NCBI GenBank assembly: GCA_017590115.1
Contig: JAGGNK010006448.1
Coordinates: forward strand, 11,471,049-11,535,048
Reading direction: 5' to 3'
Origin: Montifringilla adamsi
Taxonomy: Eukaryota; Chordata; Aves; Passeriformes; Passeridae
DNA: 64,000 bases
Shown piece by piece: positions 14,701 through 26,700 of this stretch. The position numbers were made by a program, and so were the translations under genes. Under the pieces are notes generated by a model that worked only from the letters and a program-made list of their open reading frames with translations, made no database searches and had not been told where the DNA came from. Every line of letters begins with the position of its first letter. Position 1 is the first letter of the stretch.

Positions 14701-17700
14701 TGTAGAATACAAAATTATTTTCAGAAGCAGCCAACCCCCAAAGAAACAAATTTATAGGTTTTCAGGATTCTCCCCCCCCCCCCCCCCATCAATTTATATT
14801 TGACAGAAAGCAAAATCCAATAAATACACCCTACTAAATAATCTTTCAGCTCTGCATATCTTCATGAAGTGGCTGAGGGTATGAACACTAATGTGTATCA
14901 TGGTGACCATTGCAGGGAGGGGAAAAAAGAAAAAAAAATTACACAAAGGTCTTAAAAACCCACAAAAGAATATCTTTATAATATCTTTTTTTAAACTGAG
15001 ATTAAACATTACATTTTCATTATTCTGTTACTGGTATTTTGACAGGTTCTACACTTTTTATTTCAGAGCTCAAACTAATTCTGGACTGATGTTAGTTACC
15101 ACAGAAAAAAAACTGCAGAAGGGGTGGATAGGCAGAAAATCCAGGAAGAGGTGAGGAAAAGTTATACCTTTCTATGCCCTGTCTATGAGATAGACTCCTC
15201 TTCTACTCCTGTGCCAAGCCCTTGCATGCCAGATGACCTCAACTGCAGTGACACTGACTATAAAGTACCCTGCTGACTGATCTGTGTCAGACATGTGAAA
15301 CTCTTAAGTTTGTATAGAAAGTACACTGTAACTTAAACCTGACTATCCCATGTTAAAAAAAAAGGAAAAAATACAAGATTGTCCATATAATTAGAGGATC
15401 AAAGGTCTATGACTTTATTTTCAAACCTACTCTACTTTGATTCATAACTGATGAACTCTACTAATATTAAGCTCTTTATTAATCTATTTTTCCTCTTAAA
15501 CCAGATCATTATATTTACCTCTTAGTAGCCTTCTTCAGCAGCTTTTTTATTTCATTAGTCTTACAGGTGTGCTTCTCATGGATAACCACAAACGCACTGC
15601 AGCCTTCTGGTGGAGGTTCATCAGCTGCAATCTAATATTTCAACAATTATACTCAACCAGAATGCTTTGATTGCACTTAAACTCACATTCCTTTGATTAA
15701 AATAACTCAACAGCTGCCATTAAGCTGTGTTTCTAATTAAGCCCATTCAAAACTGGGTACTTGGGGGGGGGGGGGGGAGAGAAGAAAAATATTAGAAGAT
15801 TAAGACCCTATAACCTTTGTGAGACATACTGTATTAAATGCAGTTATACTCCAGAAAATGAAAAGTACATTTATGTTCTGTAAAGCCAGAAGTGAGAAAT
15901 CATCTCCACAAGCTAAAATCACAGCCTGTACTCTGAGACATTTTTAACTTTGCAATCAGCAATCACGTTAACATCAAAAAATTAGACTTCTAAACCAATA
16001 AATCCCAAACAAATAATGTTAATTTTTGATTCTCTCTCTTTCCCATTCTCTGCCTTTTTTTTTAACTCTACTCAGCTATTCCAATATGAAGTGGAATCAT
16101 ATGACTACATGTCAGTGAGTCTGGATGCACCAGCTGAAAGGTAAAAACAAAAAGACATGAGTCTGAGATTATGATATTACTCCAGAGAACACCTGCAAGA
16201 CTCCCTAACTTTATTACAGCTCATTACCTTTCAGAAACTTCTCACTTTATCCTAAAGGTGGCAGTGCCAAAAGGAGGAGTAGCATTTTTAGGTTTAGAGG
16301 CAGAGTGAATTTATGTCCTCTCACTTTTTCATTAATAAAGCAAGTTTTTCTAATTTTTCAACTTTTTAAATACTAAAACAATGAGAAAGATGAGAAATCC
16401 ACTAAATAACAAATATAAATCACTTGAAGCTAGTAAGAAATGTCCTACTCTGGAAATGTCTGAATTCCCACAGGATTATTTGAAGTAATGCAAAAAATCC
16501 CCATGACCTGAGTTTTCAAAAATGAACAACTGCAAATGGAATGGTATCCATACAACTGAACATAGATATTTGTTCTTGTCAATATAACCAGCTTATAAAG
16601 CATCACATTTACCATGTTTGATTCCAAATGATCCTGGCATATATTTTACTGAATTGTAACAATGAACATTGTTTAGCCAAAATACCTCATTCAATCATGT
16701 ACCAAATATATCAGGCAATACTGTCACCTGCTGAAACATCTGAACAGTTGGAGAGTAAGCCCGTATGGAAAGTGCAAACTTCAACAGATTGATTTGCAAA
16801 TTGGATAAAAACTGTCCTGCTTTCTTCAAGATTAAATTGTAATAGGAGTACTCTGAATCTGTCAAAGAGAGAAAACAAAAGACAAGACAAATTTTTAGTA
16901 TTTAGCCCTAAATGATGTGGCATATTTACCTACACTACATAATAAGCAAGCACTAATGCCAGTGCTGCTTGGCATTCAAAAGTCTTCAGTGTTGTCCACT
17001 AATAACTGTTTCCTTTCTTACCAATCCAGAGGCCTAATAACACAAAAAAAAAACCAAACCAAAACCAAAAAACAAAAGAGCTCAATAGCACTAGTTAATA
17101 TTGAAATTATTTTCAGCAATATCAAAACCTACTCAAAAAACCTACACAGAGAGGCCTGAATAGAGCATTATTTACAACTAATTTCCTAACATTTCATTTT
17201 GAAACACTCCAACCACATAAATCTCATAAACAAAAATCTTCTAAAGGTGTCATCCTTTGGGCTACTCTCACATATTCTATTTCTTCCTTAAAAATATATG
17301 ATAAACAAGAATATGAGAATGGATACAATATGTGAAGTAGCTTCCCCCCTCCCTGCATATCTTGTATTTTCAAAGTCAAAATTAAGACTCTGAGTAACAA
17401 GGTAGGTGGATGGTGTCTGGGAATAACAAAAGTGATAATACAGAACATTGGCTGGAAATAATTAACCTTCAATTCTCATTCTACAGGCATACCCAATTTT
17501 CATAACTAAGTAGCTTCGATCCTCTAATTTTCTTCTTTACAACCCTGTCGTGGTTGTAAAAAAAAAAAAAAAAAAAAAAACCAAAAACTTTTCCTCTCAA
17601 AGCCTCTAGTACCTTCTTTCTGCCTTCTCTTCCTTAAAACTCACTATTTAGAAAGGCTCAGTTTGCTGCAATTCACAAGAAGAAAAACACTAACATTAGA

Positions 17701-20700
17701 AAAGTATATAATCTGCATTTCAAGAAAGCTCCTTCCAATGAATTCTATGTGACGTCCTGGTTTCAGCAGGGATAGAGGTAATTTTCTTCCTAGTAGCTGG
17801 TACAGTGCTGTGTTTTGGATTCAATATGAGAACAATGTGATAACGCACTGAAGTTTAACTTGTGACTAGGTAGTGCTTACTCTGAGTCAAGAACTTTTTA
17901 GTTTCCCATGCCTCCCAGCATAGAGGTGCACAAGAAGCTGGGAGGGAACACGGCCAGAAGCTGACCTGAACTGGCCAAAGGGCCACTCCATACCGTGGAA
18001 TGTCACGCTTGGTATCTAAACTGGGAGAGTTGGCCAGGAGTTGTCAATCTCTCCTTGGGGACAGGCTGGCCACCAGTCAGTGGGTGATGAGCAATTGTAT
18101 TGTGCATCACTTGAGAGAAGTTTTATCACTCTCTTTTTCCTGCTGCTATTATTATTATTATATTTCAATTTATTTCAATGATTAAACGGTTTTTACCTCA
18201 ATCCACAGGTTTTGCCTTTTCCTAATGCTCTTCCTCATCCTACTGGGGAGGACAGAGAGTGGACATGTGCTACTTAGCTGCTGGCTGGGGCTAATCCATG
18301 ACATATAATAGTTACTGTCTTACATGAAATTCAATGGATGAAAAACCTATCTGTGTTCTCTACACCTACACATAGCCTAGCAGAACCCAAATGGCAACAA
18401 AGCTGGTGAAGGGTCTCAAGAACAAGTGCTATGAGAAGCAGAGCTGACCTGAACTGGCCAAAGGGCCACTCCATACCGTGGAATGTCACGCTTGGTATCT
18501 AAACTGGGAGAGTTGGCCAGGAGTTGTCAATCTCTCCTTGGGGACAGGCTGGCCACCAGTCAGTGGGTGATGAGCAATTGTATTGTGCATCACTTGAGAG
18601 AAGTTTTATCACTCTATTTTTCCTGCTGCTATTATTATTATATTTCAATTTATTTCAATGATTAAACAGTTTTTACCTCAATCCACAGGTTTTGCCTTTT
18701 CCTAATGCTCTTCCTCATCCTACTGGGGAGGACAGAGAGTGGACATGTGCTACTTAGCTGCTGGCTGGGGCTAATCCATGACATGTAATTGTTACTGTCT
18801 TACATGAAATTCAATGGATGAAAAACCTATCTGTGTTCTCTACACCTACACATAGCCTAGCAGAACCCAAATGGCAACAAAGCTGGTGAAGGGTCTCAAG
18901 AACAAGTGCTATGAGAAGCAGATGAGGGAGCTGGGGATGTTTAGCCTGGAGAATAGGAGGCTCAAAGGAGACCTTATCACTCTCTGCAACCACCTGAAAG
19001 GAGGCTGTAGCCAGGTTGGGGTCAGCCTCTTCTCCCTGCCAAGTACCGACAAGACAAGAGGAAATGGCCTCAAGCTGTGCCAGGGGAGGTTCAGGTTGGA
19101 CATCAGGAAGAATTCTTTCACTGAAAGGGTGGTTGAGCGTTAGAATGGGCTGCCAGGGAGGTGGTGCAGTCACCATTCCTGGAGGTGTTCAAGAAGTGAC
19201 TGGACATGGCACTTGGTGCTATGGTTTAACTGAGTCAAAGGTTGACTTTGACAGCCTTGGAAGTCCTTTCCAACCTTAATCATTCATTATATGATTCTAA
19301 ATGAGATAAATTTGGCTTCACACATTCAAAATATTGAATATAAAAATTTGGAAACAACAAATCCTTCCAGATTGAAGCTTTTTCCAATAACTGTATTTTC
19401 AAATGTTCTTCAAATTATCTCCACAAAAATAAAATTAAACCTGAAATTCCTGCCTCTCCACCTGGCCTAAATAACATCCTATTAAAGACAATGAAGAGCC
19501 ATTAAATATGTAATTCTAAATATACTACCTCAATAAAATATTTGTATCACAGGTCTTTAATTTTTTTGGTTCACAAATTTCATCTGTGCTTTCACTGGTG
19601 TATTTAAAACAGCTGACTTGTTTTCCTGGAAGATGATTACGATGATGATGATTTTAATAAGTAAAAATAAAAAGGATTTTTTTTTTATCTGCCTTTTTAT
19701 CTGCTGAGGATCTATCTATCAAATCATACACTCCTACTATTTCAACTTCTATTAACACTGTTAGCTTCACTTAGAATACAACTGTACTTTGAACTTCACC
19801 AAGACACATGAATCCATGCCAAATGCTATGAGCTACCTAATGCAAACCCAACTTTTAGAGTTTATTACATACACAGAATATTCTGAGATGGAAGGAACCC
19901 ACAAGAATCCTCAAGTTCAACATTACAGTGAACTTAAGTGGACTCTTAAAGCCTGTACGTGGATTGAACCTGTGACCATGGCATTATTAGCACCACGCTC
20001 TAACCAACTGAGCTAATTTCAGTTAATCAGAACTATGGTTTGAGCATTGCAAATTATTTTCATATAGTACCAAATCCTTTAAATTTGGTACTACCTGCCC
20101 TCCAAGCTCATTTTAAAATTGCCAAAAGAGTAGAATTCATAGTAAGTTTCTTAGGATGTTATAGGGAATCATAAAGAACCAGATTCTTCTGGTTATAAAA
20201 TCCTTTATGACAGCGAATTACTTCTAAATCATTAACAGACTCAATTTAAAAGTAAATGAGAGACCACATTAACAGGATACAGCTCCAGACTGCAGACATA
20301 TGAAGGCACCTGAAAAGCTCACTCTGAAGATGCCTTAATTTGTCTGCTGAAAAACTCTCTCAATTCCTGTCGCCAAATTGATTAGATTGACTACAGCAAG
20401 AACTGAACAGCCAGAGAAGCAGACTCACATTTAAATGTTGACATTTACTATCCACCATTTACAGCAGTATCTTTTATCACAGGCAAGTTAAACATAATTA
20501 AAAGAGACAACCAGGGCAATCACAAAAGATAAGGAAGTATTATAGCACAGGTCCTCAGACCTCATGCACACACAGCACAAAATTAATCTGAATATATGCT
20601 GGTAACCCACAAGAATTCAGAATTCGAAGTACTGAAGCACAGGAGGTAGGGAGAGTATATCTAAAGGACATAATTAATCAGAAGAACACAGTGTGTTGGA

Positions 20701-23700
20701 ATAATTACTTGGTGGGGTGGATGTATGAGGATTGTTCCAAGTGCATAGATATGAATATCTGGATCCACAGATCAGCTACAGAATTAGAGATCTCAGGTAA
20801 CAGCAGTTCAGGCAATCACTGGCCAGTCAAATCTCTGTGCCATCCAAGCAAGATGCCAGTAAAGAGGGAATACTTTATTGCATTATTAGTATAGAAATCA
20901 GCATGTGAAACTGATCCCTCTGGAATCTTTAAGGTTTATATACACATAAAAAATACTTCTTTAATTTAGTTGTGAATAATGTGTAGTCTTCTATATTGCA
21001 AAAAATAATTTGCATGATGGTTGTTTACATGAAACATACATATAAAGTTACATTTTCTTCAGAGAAAATTGCTTTCATAGAGAAAATATGTTTACATGTT
21101 GGTTTTGTTTTGGTTTTTAATATATATTTATGAGGCCGCAGAAAATTCAATATATAAACTGAAGCACTTAGGAAGACAGTAAACACTCAAGTGATAATTA
21201 GTCAGCAGGGAACTGGCTACTTACTTTCCCTCAGTGATCACAAATTAACCTTCAAGGGTAAAAAAGCAGCAGCAAGTTTAAAATGCAATCTTCAGTGTTT
21301 TGTAAGTGCTGGTTTTAGTATGAAATTTTTGTAGCTTTCATTTCTCTATAAAATACCTGCAGCTCAAAATTGGATCATCTGCCTGTCTTAATATTTCACA
21401 AGCCTGGCAGAAAATATGTTGCACATTAAGTAGATATAAACAGTGTTGTCCAGGTTCCCTGAAGACATTAATTCAATACAGTGTATCCCATCATTAACTT
21501 TTTCATGTTTTCCACATGGTATAATCAAGACGCTGCCAAGGTTGATTTGAGTTCATATTAAAAAGGAAAAAAGTTAAAATCATCAAATACATCACTAGAC
21601 TAAATGTTTCACCAAATTCCGTGTAGATAATTCCTATCCAATCCATTAAACTGCTACAAATATCACAGCTAAACAGACCATTAATAAACCTAATTCAGTA
21701 ATGCTAAATATTTTAAATTAGCAAATTAACAAGAGATGATGATTATTCTAAATTTAAAACAAATCCTGAGAACTGATTTTAAAAAAACAGATTGAAAATA
21801 AACCAAGGGAAGATTTAGAAGAAAAAAAGCAAGCTACCCTACTTGATTTTTTAAGTTGCCTTCTAGCTTTAACACTTTACAAATCTTCTGAAACATTAAA
21901 CTGTATGTTGGATACAACTCTATCATTGAATTCCTTTATAAATCCAGATTTTCAGCTTCAAATCTAGGAATTCTTTAGCTTTTATGAAAATGTTTCTATT
22001 ACGAAAAACAAACAAACAATGCTTTCATTTCCTGCTTATTCATCCTGTCTACTCTTGGCATCGCTCAGACAAAAACTGAAAAGTCAATTGCCTCAACCAA
22101 TCCTTTTTCAGCCAGATCCTTTAATTTACAGAAGCAGTTGTTGCTACTCCAGTTTTAACACATCACGACCATCCCCTACATCAATCTGTCTTGACATGCA
22201 GCAGATAAGACAGAACTGATATTTCACACCATACAGAGGACCAGCTTCTCCTCAGATGCTATGTATTACACACCTCACTGTAAACTGTGCCACTGCTGTC
22301 TTGCAGTACCAGACTCTTCACTCAAGCTAAGCAGTTTCTTGTAAACATCTAATGTAAACTTCCTGTTCATGAAGAGCATCCATTTTCTTGGATTAAGACT
22401 ACCCCAACTACGACTCAACTTTTAGGAAAACCCTTTGGTGCCAGGACTTCAAAATTTCCTGTGTTATTGTCATAGGTTATGTGTTGGCCATACAGATAAA
22501 TATACACATCAACTACTCAATATACCTAATTAAAGTAGTATTTTAGTACAGTCTCAAGGTTGCCAACTGCCAGCATCTAACAGTTCATTGGCATGAGAGG
22601 TCATGGAGATCATCCTACTGTAATTTATTTATTCTCAATCACAGAATTTATCCAGGTGAAGTAGGTATTTAACTAACAGCTAATTTCAACAGACATCTGT
22701 GTCACTAATAATAAATGTCATTAAAGCTTTAAACCCCTTGGAAAGTGTGTCTAAGCAACCAAAAAAGAGATGGCTGATAAAAACCCTCTGACACATCATC
22801 TAATATAGCAGTTTTATCTGAAGGCAATACCAACTGCATCTAAACCACTCATAAGAAAAAAAAGAATAAGTAAGTTAAAAGTGACTTCTGGAGGTCACCT
22901 TATCCAAACTGTTACTTAGAGATATAGTTTTAAGGCTTGACTAGGCTGCTCAAGGTCTGATGCAGTAGAATTTTGCATTATCTGAATTAATAGATTCCAG
23001 AGCCTCTTGGAGCAGTGTTTCAGTGTTTACCTAATCCCATGGCAGAAACATTTTCTCTAATATCTAACCACAACTTCCATAATTCAACTTCTGCCCTTTG
23101 CTCTTTTCTCATACTGCTGTGTACCTTCATGAAGAGCCTGGTTCCACTTCCTTTGCACATTTCCCTATTAGGAAACTGAAGATATGAGGTCTCTCCTTAC
23201 TCCTTCCTTTCTCAGGTTCATTCACAGGTCTCTCAGCCTTTCCTCAGAAGCCTGCTCCACCTCCCTAAACATTGCAGAGATCCTCTCCTAGATTTGCTCC
23301 AAGGATGGACTCTTGTCTTTCTTTTTGCAGGGAGCCCCAACAATCCAGATTCAATCTTACAAGTGCCTCATACAGTGGAACAAATACTCTTTGACCTGTT
23401 GGCTACCCTCTTGCTGCTGCAAACTGGCATGCAGTTGGCCTTCTCACTGTTTGCAAGGATCCCCGTTCTGTCTCTCAAAAAAACAATTCTAGTCAATCAG
23501 CACCAAGATTATGCTGTTGATGAGATCATTCCAGCCCACGTGCAGGGAGTCTTAAAGCGCCTTTGCTGAATTTCCCAGTGTTTCTGTTGGCCAGTCTCTC
23601 CAGCCTGCCAAGGTCCCTCTAATTACAGTCCTACCTTCCACATTCTCCTCCCAGTTTGTGTCATTCCCAACCTTGTGGAGGGTGTAACACATGCCACTGT

Positions 23701-26700
23701 CCTAGGGACTGAAAAAGTCCTTAAATGGCATTAGTCAACAGCACTTGCCTCAACAAATGCTACTAGCAGCTGACCACAGGTCAAATTCTGCACCTACTTC
23801 CATTTTCCATGTTCCCATGCCTTATACAGGATGGCTTTTAGGTAGCATTCACCCTGGGCATTCCGTTCTTAGTGACTCTCTCTGGTTTTGCATATACTTC
23901 TGACCTGGGGATCATCATCTCACAAAAATTTTTGGGTGGTTTTCTTTCATTTTCCCAATTGATACTCTAATTAAAATCACAGTTCATTGTAGATTTTCTG
24001 CTTGTACTTTTTCTAAAGAAACAATGAGGAAAACACAGGGAGACAGTTAAGTCAAACATCGCATTTTACTCAACATAAAAGCACACCATGGAATTAAGAG
24101 CAGCAAAATTATGTTTACCATGTGAGTCCCTGTTCCCTTCCTAGTAATCTTTTAAGTCTTTTGGCTGCTTGGGGCACTGCTGAGCACTCAAATAACGTCA
24201 CCAGATGCACATTTTCAAGTTGTATTCAGTCAGTCACAATTGCTGAAACATGTTGTTTCTCAAATTCTCTCTCCCATATACAGCATTTTTCATGTATCTG
24301 CACTTCTTACTGTCATTTTCTGCATAATCTTTCTACAATTTGTTAGCTTATGACTATTAATTTAACATTTAATTCCCCTTCTTCCCGTGGTAGTGTTAGG
24401 TGCTCACACTCATGCCTAAAGAGTTGTACTGTTCTGTCAATAAAGAGCAGAATGAAGCAGCCTTACCTTGAAGTCTTTTTCACCTTGTTCATCTGTTGAC
24501 CTGCCAAGCAGCTCTAATACTACCCAACCTGCTGTAAAGCCCCATCAGCCTCCCAGTTTCTCATTACCATGGACATTTCTAGTAAACTTCCCTCCAAGGT
24601 TTCTTCTGGGGTGGTTTTGTATGTATCTTTTGCTGGATTATAAGCTTTGTTCTTCTCTCCAAACTTCTAAAAACTTAATATTCTTCTGGCTAATCATGCA
24701 AGACTTTTTTAGTCCTATTTCGTCTTTATTCTAAGACATCAGTATTGATGCTAGAAAGCAGTCTCCATGCTATGTACAAGTATTAAACCTTTTCTGGTAA
24801 CTTTAACTATTTCCTTTAGCATTTCCTAGCATTCTCAGTTTAGTTATTTGTGTGATTTTATGCCCTGCAAGCATCCATCTTACAGAAAACATAAGCTCTC
24901 GGCCACTCATGTAAGCAGGTAGGTATCTTTAATCTTAACACTTCTGTTCCATATTGTAAGAGCAGTTCAGTGCTTCTCGTCTTCCTTTTTTTTTTTTCCC
25001 AACTCCTCCGCAAGTATTTATCTTAGGGGAAATTTTGCTAAAATTTTCTGAAAGAAACCTATCTAGTAAGCAATATGGAAGAGTCAGGCATGACTGCATG
25101 GAACTAATTAATGTGTTGTGTCTCAAAGTTAAATACAGCACAAGATAACATATTAAAAACCAGCATGCTGATAACTTACCTCCTTGCTTATAAACTGTTA
25201 ATTCCCGCACAGTTTCCAAGAACTGCCAAAACTTCTCATTACCATCTTCTGCAATAAATTCACTGTTTAAAAATAAAAATTAATTGTCCATAGGTTGATT
25301 TTATCCAAAGGTGTACCACAGCAAAAACCTTGAGTTGTTTAAAATAATAAATACCCATCAGCAACTGAATGTTAGATATCCAATGACTAACAACCATCTC
25401 CAGAGCATAAACACTGAACTGAGCTGTATTTTGGTGAAAAGATATTTTGAACAAAGTACTATCATCCAAACTCAACAATCAGAGCTGTAAAACATGCAGA
25501 CTTTTCTCTTGTTACAGAAAACCCACAAAATATTCACTTTATTTTTCCACAGATATTCCAATATACACTTATAAATGAAATCAATTCAGTGCACTGATTT
25601 TATTAAATAGTTGCTAACTATACAAATAAGAACACATTCTCTGTCAAGTTACAGCTTTTCATTAAATTACAGGCTTTCATCAATGACATCTCCTTTGCAT
25701 GGAAGGAGACTGTCAATCTTTGAAACACTTTCAAACACGGGTTAATCCTTACAAACCATTAAAGGTAGGGTTTACTTTATACTAAATACCACCCTTCCAT
25801 TTTTATTTTATTTTTTTTTTTGTTTCCCAAACTGGAAGAGGCAAAATTTAGGTTAGATTTCTTATGTATAAGAGTGGTAAGGCATTGGATCAAGTTTCCC
25901 AGAGAAGCTGAGGATGACACATCCCTGGCAGTGTTCAAGGCCAGGCTGAATGGGGTTCTGAGCAACCTGGTCTAGTGGAAAATGTCCCTGTCCATGGCAG
26001 GGGGGTTGAAACTAGATGGTATTTAAGGTCCCTTTCAACCCAAACCATTCTGTGATTCTATGATTTACAGGTAACATTTCTATGATTTGTGGTTTTCCTT
26101 ACAGGAACATCAGCTGCTTTCACTCCCCCTGCTTATGTCTACCAAAAAGTTCCATTTGCTAGCATGACTATATTGTTTTCTAATCTTTACTTTGGAAGTT
26201 TGCCTCTCCTTTGATTACAGAAGCTTGCTGTTCTGCCCTTCATGGGTGTTCTCCAAACAGCAGCAAGTTCAAAAACAAAACAAATTTAAGCCAAATGGGC
26301 AGGGGAGCCACAAGCATCTAAAACTTGAAAACATTTTCCCTTTCTATTGTGAATCACAGAGTGGTTTGGGCTGGAAAGGACCTTAAAGACCATCTGGTTC
26401 CAATCCCCTGCTATGGGCAGGGACACCTCCCACTAGAGCAGTTTGCTCCCAGCCCCATCCACCCTGGCCTTGAACACTCAGGGATGGAGCAACCACAACT
26501 CCTCTGTGCAACCTGTTCCAGTGGCTCACCACCCTCACAGTAAATAATTTCTTCCGTACATCTAATCTAAACCTGCTCTCAGTTGGAAGCCATTCCTCCT
26601 TGTCCTCTCACTGCATTCCCTCGTAAAAAAGGCTCCCTCCCCATCTTTCTTGTAGGCTTCCTTCGGGAGGCTGAAATCAGGTCACCCCAAAACCTCCTCT

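Larger units (their letters stand above)
11174..15518 (-). other. UGGT2: UGGT2 intron 4
   Basis: About 4.3 kb of intron. It includes a possible LTR-like element (about 12360-12830) and a 16-base C run at 14772-14787. The rest is unremarkable AT-rich sequence without coding signal. Confidence 0.65.
17959..18921 (+). repeat. Tandem direct duplication, ~480-bp unit x2
   Basis: Unit 1 is 17959-18441 (483 bp) and unit 2 is 18442-18921 (480 bp). By eye they differ at only about four or five bases plus one ATT triplet. Each unit holds the 3' half of the ERVL LTR, about 90 bp of flank, and the first ~50 bp of a CR1. Unit 1 breaks off inside the CR1 and re-enters the LTR at 18442; unit 2 runs on into the rest of the CR1. 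Both edges carry a short 'agaag/gcag' similarity. Confidence 0.93.
16859..25179 (-). other. UGGT2: UGGT2 intron 2 (transposon-rich)
   Basis: An 8.3-kb intron carrying an ERVL LTR, its partial tandem copy, a CR1, a tRNA-derived SINE and an old CR1, all listed separately. The intervals 19300-19860, 20030-22880 and 23720-25179 show AT-rich sequence with no exon or element I recognise. Confidence 0.75.

Noticed and set aside
18000..18665. Two near-identical 60-61-codon open frames (start [10 protein letters not shown])
   Set aside because: Both lie within the ERVL LTR and its tandem copy, and are non-coding LTR sequence.
18811..19279. Several open frames on both strands, up to 121 codons
   Set aside because: All overlie the CR1 3' end, and none resembles a CR1 ORF product or another protein family.
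19949..20022. Functional tRNA-Ile(AAU) gene
   Set aside because: The acceptor stem does not pair and the sequence continues into a CR1-like tail, so it is the head of a SINE.
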